A stretch of 64,000 nucleotides of DNA, taken from contig CAZZLN010000001.1 in assembly GCA_964654945.1 (NCBI GenBank), forward strand, positions 1-64,000. The letters are read 5' to 3'. Below the pieces are notes generated by a model. The model was given only the letters and a program-made list of their open reading frames with translations. It made no database searches and was not told the origin of the DNA. This stretch comes from HGM11788 sp964654945. GTDB lineage: Bacteria > Bacillota > Clostridia > Lachnospirales > CAG-274. This document shows, piece after piece, positions 51,450 to 57,251 of this stretch; within the stretch, counting starts at the first letter, position 1; every line of letters begins with the position of its first letter. The translations under genes and the position numbers were made by a program.

Positions 51450-52178
51450 ATGAAAAAGCTGGAAATTAATGACTGGCTGACACTAAACAGTGTTATTTAC
51501 AAAATTTATACTACAGAAAAATCCGATGAAATGCGTTCCAATCTAATGGAAAATCTTAGAATGCTCCTGGATTTTGATGCTGCCGATTTCTTTTTGTCAG
51601 ATTGTAATGGGGGATTATGTGATGGTGTTGGCTATAACAGTGATTTAGAAAAATCCGTAAAATATAAATGCGATATTATGAATAGCGGCAAATGTATTGT
51701 ATTTAGAGAAACCGACATAATTAAAGAAAATGAAAGGTGCGAAACTCAATATTACAAAATGCTTTATGTTCCAAACAGATGGCATTTTTCAATACACATT
51801 GTGCTGGCATATGATAAGAAATTTCTTGGTATAATCAGTCTTTACAGAACAATTGGCAAGGATAATTTTAATTATGACGATATATTTATACTGGATATGC
51901 TTAAAGAGCATATCGCATACAGGCTTTTTACGGAATATAATAAAAAGAAAGAGTGCAGTGATAAAATTTCTATAAAAACTGCCGTTGAAAAATTTAAACT
52001 TACCAAAAGAGAAGAAACAATTTTGCAGGAACTTTTGGCAGGAAAAGATAATACTTCAATTTGTGATGACCTTGTTATAAGTTCAAATACATTAAAAAAG
52101 CATATAATGAATATATATAGAAAATTAGGTATAAATAATAGAGTCCAGATGTTTAAAATGATAAAGGAAAAAGGTTAA
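51450..52178 (+). CDS. LuxR-family transcriptional regulator with GAF-like N-domain
   Basis: A 242-residue cytoplasmic regulator. The N-terminal 170 residues look like a GAF-type sensor (RMLLDFDAADFFLSD, FLGIISLYRTIGKDNFNYDDIFILDML); several Cys are present but no clear cofactor site. The C-terminal LuxR helix-turn-helix is clear: KLTKREETILQELLAGKD, SICDDLVISSNTLKKHIMNIYRKLGI. It has its own promoter and a hairpin leader. It stands beside an ORF-free stretch with two promoters and may control it; that is inference. Confidence 0.85.
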   Translation: MKKLEINDWLTLNSVIYKIYTTEKSDEMRSNLMENLRMLLDFDAADFFLSDCNGGLCDGVGYNSDLEKSVKYKCDIMNSGKCIVFRETDIIKENERCETQYYKMLYVPNRWHFSIHIVLAYDKKFLGIISLYRTIGKDNFNYDDIFILDMLKEHIAYRLFTEYNKKKECSDKISIKTAVEKFKLTKREETILQELLAGKDNTSICDDLVISSNTLKKHIMNIYRKLGINNRVQMFKMIKEKG

Positions 52179-52220
52179 ATGTATTTTGGGGATAAGCTGT
52201 AAAATAAAATGACAAAAAAA

Positions 52221-52249
52221 TTGAACTATATTAAAACCAATGGTATAAT
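52221..52249 (+). promoter_or_regulatory. Strong promoter P1 in a gene-free stretch
   Basis: TTGAAC (52221-52226), 17 bases and TATAAT (52244-52249) with an extended TGG. No CDS follows for 590 bases on this strand. Confidence 0.6.
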
Positions 52250-52335
52250 ATTAAGCAACAAGCCCTTTCTTTTAAGAAGAATGTATTAAATAATCAATTT
52301 TTAACAAATTAACGCAGAAAAATTATAAAAAGTAC

Positions 52336-52364
52336 TTGACAAATTAAAAGATATAACTTATAAT
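52336..52364 (+). promoter_or_regulatory. Perfect consensus promoter P2 in a gene-free stretch
   Basis: TTGACA (52336-52341), exactly 17 bases and TATAAT (52359-52364) match the sigma-A consensus at every position. The start would lie near 52371, before a 400-base region without a gene. Confidence 0.8.
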
Positions 52365-52370
52365 AAATAT

Positions 52371-52768
52371 ACAAGATAAGTAATGACTTATATATAAGAA
52401 ATCTTATCAGTGATATTATAACAAAGCCCATAGAAGTTATTATAAAGTGCACATATAAAAGGGTAATGGAAACCTTAATTAGCTGATAACAAGAAAATTG
52501 CAAATATACTATAGTATAGTAATCAGAGATTAATAATCAGATAAATTAAGAGAAACAAGAATTAATTATGCTGGTTGATTAATAGCTGTATTAAGAGAAG
52601 GAATTTTAATAATATTATAGGTCATTATTATCAAAAAGGATTTTAAAACATATTAGGGAATGTGAATAAAATCCAATTAAAGAAAGGAAATTCAAACTAA
52701 AAATGAGTATTGAAGATTCTAAGAGATAGCCTGTTATCTGATATGTGATGGATAACAGGCTATTTTTT
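52371..52768 (+). ncRNA. Candidate non-coding RNA of about 400 bases
   Basis: The stretch has a perfect promoter in front, no reading frame longer than about 13 codons with a plausible ribosome site, and a 13-pair terminator at its end. The next gene has a separate promoter, so this is not its leader. Possible helices include GGATTTTA against TAAAATCC (near 52638-52672) and GATAAG against CTTATC near the 5' end. A TTAAGAGAA-N4-GAATT-like unit occurs twice about 46 bases apart. It does not show the conserved blocks of RNase P RNA, tmRNA or SRP RNA. A very short peptide (for example GTG at 52662, 12 codons) cannot be excluded. Confidence 0.6.
52726..52768 (+). terminator. Strong rho-independent terminator of the candidate RNA
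   Basis: ATAGCCTGTTATC and GATAACAGGCTAT form a perfect 13-pair stem around a 12-base loop, followed by six T residues. Confidence 0.92.
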
Positions 52769-52777
52769 ATATAAATG

Positions 52778-52806
52778 TTGACTGAAATATATATGCAGTT
52801 TATAAT
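52778..52806 (+). promoter_or_regulatory. Predicted promoter of the lipid kinase gene
   Basis: TTGACT (52778-52783), 17 bases, TATAAT (52801-52806). It starts ten bases after the preceding terminator, so the kinase gene is transcribed separately. Confidence 0.7.
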
Positions 52807-52839
52807 ATAAATATATAAGTTGTGTTTGGAGGGAGAAAT

Positions 52840-53721
52840 TTGAAAAAGCTTTTACTCATAGTCAATACACGCTCAGGCAAAGCTTCCATAGGAAAATATC
52901 TGGCTGATATGATAGATTATTATAACAGTGAGCAATACGAGGTCGTAACATATATACCTCAATATAGAGGCCATGCCAAGGAGATTGCTTCACAAAAGGG
53001 CGGTGAGTTTGATAATATTATATGCTGCGGCGGTGACGGCACTTTTAATGAAGTTGTATCAGGCATTATGATGCTCGATAAAAAGCCTGTAGTAGGATAT
53101 GTCCCATGCGGTTCAACAAATGATTTTGCCAATACTGCAGGAATACCAATTGATATTGAGGAGGCTTTTAAAACAGCACTGACCGGAAATAAAACAGTAA
53201 TTGATATTGGTAAAATAAATGAAAGAATTTTCACATATATTTGTGCCTTTGGAATTTTTACAAATGTATCCTATGAAACTCCCCAAAATATGAAAAATAT
53301 GCTTGGACATCTTGCTTATGTTCTCGAGGGTATGAAGCAGATTGCAAATATTCCCTCATATAAAATAAGAGTTGAGTATGATAATGGAGTTATAGATGAT
53401 AAATTTGTTCTTGGCTTTGTTGCTAATTCAAAAAAAGTTGGCGGGTTCAAAATTTTTGGAGATGATGATATTGATCTTGATGATGGATTGTTTGAGGTTA
53501 TTCTTGTAAAAAGTATAAATAATATAAATGATGTCCGAGATTTTATTGCCTGTTTTTTGGCAGCAAAATTTGACAGAGATTTATTTTATGTGTTTAAAAC
53601 ATCTAATATAAGATTTATTTCCGATGAAGATGTTAGCTGGACAGTTGACGGTGAATATTGCGGAAGCTTTAAAGAGGCACATATTCATAATAGCTGCAGA
53701 TCCCTTGAAATTATGAAATAA
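52840..53721 (+). CDS. Diacylglycerol kinase / YegS-like lipid kinase
   Basis: Phosphorylates a lipid, probably diacylglycerol, at the membrane. The 293-residue protein starts at TTG 52840 (GGAGGGAG just upstream; an in-frame GTG at 52822 precedes that site). Family motifs are LLLIVNTRSGKA, the nucleotide-binding CCGGDGTFNEVVSGIM, VPCGSTNDFANT and the late DGEYCGSF. The role would be to return diacylglycerol to phosphatidate during lipoteichoic acid synthesis; this is known for DgkB and inferred here. Confidence 0.92.
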   Translation: MKKLLLIVNTRSGKASIGKYLADMIDYYNSEQYEVVTYIPQYRGHAKEIASQKGGEFDNIICCGGDGTFNEVVSGIMMLDKKPVVGYVPCGSTNDFANTAGIPIDIEEAFKTALTGNKTVIDIGKINERIFTYICAFGIFTNVSYETPQNMKNMLGHLAYVLEGMKQIANIPSYKIRVEYDNGVIDDKFVLGFVANSKKVGGFKIFGDDDIDLDDGLFEVILVKSINNINDVRDFIACFLAAKFDRDLFYVFKTSNIRFISDEDVSWTVDGEYCGSFKEAHIHNSCRSLEIMK

Positions 53722-53724
53722 CAA

Positions 53725-53908
53725 AGGGCTGTAAAAAGTCCAAAAAAATTTCGGGTTAATCCCAAATATTGTGTAAACATCTAAGAGGCTGCAGCATTAA
53801 GTCCAAAAAGAAAAGACTCATTCCAATGAGGTGATGAACCTAATCCCAAAAGTTAGACCTAAAAATCTAACGATGGATGTCATCTCACAAAAGATTTGAG
53901 TCTTTTCT
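53725..53908. repeat. Repeat with long structured hairpin, possible IS remnant
   Basis: Two related units, GGGCTGTAAAAAGTCCAAAAA (split at 53726) and GGCTGCAGCATTAAGTCCAAAAA (split at 53787), are followed by a nested hairpin: outer arms AGAAAAGACTCA (53809-53820) and TGAGTCTTTTCT (53897-53908), an inner GAGGTGAT with GTCATCTC, and a third stem GTTAG with CTAAC. The text CCCAAAAGTTAGACC inside resembles the terminal sequences of some IS3-family elements. No transposase is present. It may be an IS remnant, a MITE-like repeat or a structured RNA. Confidence 0.45.
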
Positions 53909-53977
53909 ACTTTTATTATTTAATTTATTATCATTGTAACAATTATATTACAATTTTAATATTTAATTCAAAAACCC

Positions 53978-54006
53978 TTGACAAATACTATATTTTCTTG
54001 TAAAAT
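53978..54006 (+). promoter_or_regulatory. Predicted promoter of the NlpC/P60 gene
   Basis: TTGACA (53978-53983), 17 bases, TAAAAT (54001-54006). It gives a leader of about 67 bases and supports the start at 54080. Confidence 0.7.
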
Positions 54007-54079
54007 AGGTTGTAATAATTACGTAACATTTATTAAAAGCACACTATGTTATAATACTCTGTTAGAAAGGAGTTTAAAT

Positions 54080-55270
54080 ATGGAAAACAAATTTCTAAGT
54101 AAATTATTGTCAGCAGGTTGTATATTATCTATGATTATTACAACTCCTGCATATGCTTCAAACTTAGCTAAGGTTACCGGAAGCTCAGTTAATATGCGTT
54201 CATACAATTCTACAGAGGGCAGAATAGTAGGCACTGCGGACTTAGATGAAACAGTCACAATAATTGCTAATGCAAATAACGGCTGGTTTCAGGTTAAAAA
54301 ATCCAATGGCGGGACAGGCTTTATCAATCTTCAATTTTTACAGGTAACACAAACTGATGCAACTTGTATAGCAGAAGATGTAAATGTAAGAACTTCTCCA
54401 TCTACTTCTGCATCAATTTTAGGAAAGGCTAAAAAAGGACAAGTCTTTGTAACATCAGGAAAAACTGGTGACTGGTACATAATCAAATTTAATAACGCTA
54501 CAGGATATATCCATAAAGATTTTATGCAGGGCAGTTTGCTTCAGTATCTTCCTTCACTCACTGTACCTATTGCTTCAACAGCTACAACAGCTCAGGCTCA
54601 AATTAAGTCAGGTTCAAGCAATATATATGCAGTAGTAAATGCTACATCACTTAACTTGCGAGAAGCACCAAGTATGGAAGGTCAGCTTTTAAAATCACTT
54701 CCTGAAGGTTATAATTTAACAGTTAATGGTTATGAAAATGGTTGGATAAAGGTTACTGATGATACTAATACATCAGGTTATGTAAGTGTTGATTATGTAA
54801 CATTAAAAAACGGCACTAAGCCGGCTAACGTTGTTGAAAAACCAAAAGCAGCAAGCAGTACTAAAGTTTTATATAATAATGACGGAAATGTTACAGGCGA
54901 AAATTTAGTAGAATTTTCAAAGAATTATTTAGGCACTCCTTATGTTTGGGCTGGTACTGACCTTGAAAACGGTGTAGATTGTTCAGGATTTGTATATAGT
55001 GTGTATAATAATTTTGGCATAACTCTTCAAAGAACTTCAAGAGATATGTATGGTCAGGGTGCAGATGTTGAACAGGAAGACCTCGAAGCAGGTGACCTTG
55101 TATTCTTTAATTCAGGCGGAAGCTCTGAAATATCTCATGTTGGTATGTATATTGGAAATGGTCAATATATTCACTCTACTAACGGTGCAGGAAACGGAGT
55201 TGTTATTTCAGATTTAAGTGATGGCTATGCAGTAAAAACTTATGTTGGAGCAAGAAGAATTCTGAAATAA
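54080..55270 (+). CDS. Secreted SH3-domain NlpC/P60 peptidoglycan endopeptidase
   Basis: Cleaves stem peptides of peptidoglycan outside the cell. The 396-residue protein has a signal peptide (1-26, ending AYA), three bacterial SH3 domains (about 29-90, 93-150, 182-245, each with a NxR-type motif such as VNMRSYN, VNVRTSPS, LNLREAPS) and a C-terminal NlpC/P60 domain (about 268-396) with catalytic C301 (VDCSGFVYSV), H353 (ISHVGMYIG) and H365 (YIHSTNG). The ATG follows GAAAGGAG. LSAGC near the N-terminus is not a convincing lipobox because the hydrophobic stretch follows it. Confidence 0.94.
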   Translation: MENKFLSKLLSAGCILSMIITTPAYASNLAKVTGSSVNMRSYNSTEGRIVGTADLDETVTIIANANNGWFQVKKSNGGTGFINLQFLQVTQTDATCIAEDVNVRTSPSTSASILGKAKKGQVFVTSGKTGDWYIIKFNNATGYIHKDFMQGSLLQYLPSLTVPIASTATTAQAQIKSGSSNIYAVVNATSLNLREAPSMEGQLLKSLPEGYNLTVNGYENGWIKVTDDTNTSGYVSVDYVTLKNGTKPANVVEKPKAASSTKVLYNNDGNVTGENLVEFSKNYLGTPYVWAGTDLENGVDCSGFVYSVYNNFGITLQRTSRDMYGQGADVEQEDLEAGDLVFFNSGGSSEISHVGMYIGNGQYIHSTNGAGNGVVISDLSDGYAVKTYVGARRILK

Positions 55271-55364
55271 TTTTTAAATAATATAAATATTTAATTTTAA
55301 TAAGCTGATTTAACCGGCAAGTGAAATTTTACTGTAAATTAGCTTTCAATAATAAAAATGATAT

Positions 55365-55402
55365 AATTAGGCTGAAGCTTCTGTTGCTTCAGCCTAATTT
55401 TA
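55365..55402 (+). terminator. Terminator after the NlpC/P60 gene
   Basis: ATTAGGCTGAAG and CTTCAGCCTAAT form a 12-pair stem followed by TTTTATTTT. Confidence 0.85.
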
Positions 55403-55418
55403 TTTTAGAACATATTAA

Positions 55419-55646
55419 TTACTATATATATTAAAAAGAGCTAATGTAAGGTACCGTAAATTCCACAATATCCGACATACCTATGCAAGTAAACTGTTTG
55501 AAGCAGGCGTGGACATAAAGACTGTTTCAACACTTCTAGGACATAGTAATATATCTATAACCGCCGATATATATACTCACGTTATTCCTCAGACAAAAGC
55601 TGATGCAGTCGCTAGAATCAATTATTTATTCCAAAATGCTCATTAA
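55419..55646 (+). pseudogene. C-terminal remnant of a tyrosine recombinase (phage-type integrase)
   Basis: About 75 codons remain open, without a start codon or ribosome site, and encode the C-terminal end of an integrase: HNIRHTYASKLFEAGVDIKTV (R and H of the active site, given in part), LLGHSNISITADIYTHV (second His and the nucleophile Tyr). The N-terminal and central domains are gone; a stop lies in frame just upstream. It is followed by an 11-base tandem repeat (ATGCGGGAAAA twice, near 55653) and lies about 95 bases from the 3' end of tRNA-Met, a usual integration target. Confidence 0.85.
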
Positions 55647-55704
55647 ATTCTGATGCGGGAAAAATGCGGGAAAAAGAAAAAATATTATTAAATCAAAAAA
55701 AGAA

Positions 55705-55737
55705 AAAGCCTTGTAATTGTGATAATTACAAGGCTTT
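55705..55737 (-). terminator. Terminator of the tRNA operon
   Basis: AAAGCCTTGTAATT and AATTACAAGGCTTT form a 14-pair stem; on the minus strand it runs into a T-rich tract (TTTTTCTTTTTTT). It lies just 3' of tRNA-Met. Confidence 0.85.
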
Positions 55738-55740
55738 CAA

Positions 55741-55814
55741 TAGCGAAGAAGGGATTCGAACCCTTGACCTTCCGGGTATGAACCGGACGCTCTAGCCAAC
55801 TAAGCTACCTCGCC
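55741..55814 (-). tRNA. tRNA-Met (anticodon CAT), elongator type
   Basis: The reverse strand reads GGCGAGG at the 5' end, AGCTTAGTTGGCTAGAGC for the D arm, anticodon loop TTCATAC, T arm GGGTTCGAATCCC and acceptor ending CTTCGCT plus discriminator A. It begins with a G-U pair at the acceptor end rather than the C1-A72 mismatch of initiator tRNA, so it is elongator Met. An Ile tRNA with modified CAT cannot be fully excluded. No CCA is encoded. Confidence 0.93.
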
Positions 55815-55818
55815 ATAA

Positions 55819-55891
55819 TGGGAACAACAGGGCTCGAACCTGTGACCCCCTGCTTGTAAGGCAGATGCTCTCCCAGCTGAGCTATGCTCCC
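55819..55891 (-). tRNA. tRNA-Val (anticodon TAC)
   Basis: The reverse strand reads GGGAGCA, D arm AGCTCAGCTGGGAGAGC, anticodon loop CTTACAA, T arm CAGGTTCGAGCCCTG and acceptor TGTTCCC plus A. It lies four bases upstream of tRNA-Met in the same transcript. Confidence 0.96.
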
Positions 55892-55924
55892 GTTTAATAT
55901 TCAGTTTTGCTGAACACAAGTGAA

Positions 55925-55953
55925 ATTATATCAGAGTTTTTTTGTTTTGTCAA
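55925..55953 (-). promoter_or_regulatory. Consensus promoter of the tRNA operon
   Basis: On the minus strand TTGACA, 17 bases, TATAAT, a perfect sigma-A promoter 33 bases upstream of tRNA-Val. Confidence 0.9.
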
Positions 55954-56143
55954 CAAAAATTTTAATTATTTTTGTTAAAGTTTGTTAAAGAGTCAATGAT
56001 TGGTCAGGTGTTTTAAATTTATATTAATAATTAATTTTCGTTTTTAATGAGAGATGTCATCTTTATTTATTCAACAAAAATAGTTAAAAAATAATGTTAT
56101 TAGTTAAATTATTATGAATTTGTTAAATTTTTAACTTACTCTA

Positions 56144-56172
56144 TTGACATTATTACATTAAATAATTATAAT
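56144..56172 (+). promoter_or_regulatory. Consensus promoter of the Na+/Ca2+ exchanger gene
   Basis: TTGACA (56144-56149), 17 bases, TATAAT (56167-56172). The transcript would start near 56179. The remaining 190 bases up to the tRNA promoter are AT-rich and show only short TTTGTTAAAG repeats. Confidence 0.85.
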
Positions 56173-56203
56173 TATTATGCTAATACAATTAGGAGGAAGA
56201 AAA

Positions 56204-57211
56204 ATGAGTATATTATTATCCTTAATTTGGCTTGTAGTCGGTTTTGTTTGCCTTATAAAGGGTGCTGATTTTTTTGTAGACGGCAGTTCATCTGTAGCTA
56301 AGCTTTTAAAAGTGCCGTCTATAATAATTGGTCTTACAGTTGTGGCTATGGGAACATCTGCTCCCGAAACAGCCGTCAGCATATCAGCAGCAATGGGCGG
56401 CGTAAATGGTATTGCAGTAGGTAATGTTATAGGTTCAAACTTTTTCAATCTTCTTATTGTAGTTGGTATTTGTGCATTACTTCAGCCTGTTAAAGTTACA
56501 AAGGATTTGTTAAGAAGAGATTTTCCTTTTTCGATTTTAGCCACAATAATTTTACTTGGTTTGTTATATGTAGGCGGCAACTTCAGCCTTGATATAGAAA
56601 ACGATTATGGTCTTTCAAGATTTTCAGGAATTGCAATGCTTGTGCTTTTTGCGGTATATCTTGTAATACTTATTGCTTCAGCATTGAAAAACAGGGATAC
56701 TGAAACAGAAGAAATTGCTTCTCATTCACCTTTAATGAGTATTTTTCTTATTGCAATAGGTCTTGTAGGTATAATAATAGGCGGTAATCTTGTTGTTGAC
56801 AACGCTAAAATAATTGCATCTTTTTTAGGTATGAGTGATGCCCTTATAGGTCTTACGGTAGTTGCATTTGGAACTTCACTTCCTGAGCTGGTCACAAGTA
56901 TAGTAGCAGCAAGAAAAGGCGAAAGTGATATGGCTCTGGGAAATGTAGTAGGTTCAAATATATTCAATGTGCTTCTTGTGCTCGGTGTATCGTCAGTGGT
57001 TTGCCCTATTGAGCTTGGAGCAGCCGGCATTGATTCAATTATTGATACAATGCTTCTTATATTTGTAAATATCGTAGTGCTTATTATGGTGCTTAAAAAC
57101 GATACTTTAAGATTTAAGGGCGGAACTCTTATGATACTTATGTACATTGCATACACTGTATATATAATAGCAAGAAATTATCAATTGCTTCCTGCAATAC
57201 TGACATTTTAA
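56204..57211 (+). CDS. Calcium/sodium antiporter (YrbG/CaxA type)
   Basis: Exchanges Ca2+ for Na+ or H+ across the membrane. The 335-residue protein has about ten membrane helices and two inverted repeats with the alpha motifs GLTVVAMGTSAPETAVSISAA...GNVIGSNFFN and GLTVVAFGTSLPELVTSIVAA...GNVVGSNIFN (given in parts). The ATG at 56204 follows AGGAGGAAG; codons upstream in frame are before that site. Confidence 0.93.
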   Translation: MSILLSLIWLVVGFVCLIKGADFFVDGSSSVAKLLKVPSIIIGLTVVAMGTSAPETAVSISAAMGGVNGIAVGNVIGSNFFNLLIVVGICALLQPVKVTKDLLRRDFPFSILATIILLGLLYVGGNFSLDIENDYGLSRFSGIAMLVLFAVYLVILIASALKNRDTETEEIASHSPLMSIFLIAIGLVGIIIGGNLVVDNAKIIASFLGMSDALIGLTVVAFGTSLPELVTSIVAARKGESDMALGNVVGSNIFNVLLVLGVSSVVCPIELGAAGIDSIIDTMLLIFVNIVVLIMVLKNDTLRFKGGTLMILMYIAYTVYIIARNYQLLPAILTF

Positions 57212-57223
57212 TATATTAAAAAG

Positions 57224-57251
57224 CAATAACTCCCATTAAAGGGAGTTATTG
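57224..57251. terminator. Bidirectional terminator enclosing the stop codon of the protease gene
   Basis: CAATAACTCCC and GGGAGTTATTG form an 11-pair stem around ATTAAA. The loop holds the stop codon (TTA at 57236-57238 on the plus strand) of the minus-strand protease gene, whose final codons form one arm. On the minus strand a CTTTTTAA tract follows; on the plus strand it can end the exchanger transcript. Confidence 0.8.

Noticed and set aside
52309..52503. A 64-codon minus-strand frame inside the gene-free stretch
   Set aside because: It has no ribosome site, runs opposite to a perfect promoter, and its Ile/Leu/Tyr-rich product is what AT-rich non-coding DNA yields.
52371..52768. Identification of the candidate RNA as RNase P RNA, tmRNA or SRP RNA
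   Set aside because: None of the conserved blocks (for example the tmRNA tag reading frame or the RNase P core) could be found; the region is also too AT-rich.
54080..54130. Lipoprotein signal (LSAGC) in the NlpC/P60 protein
   Set aside because: The Cys comes before, not after, the hydrophobic stretch; an ordinary signal peptide ending AYA fits better.
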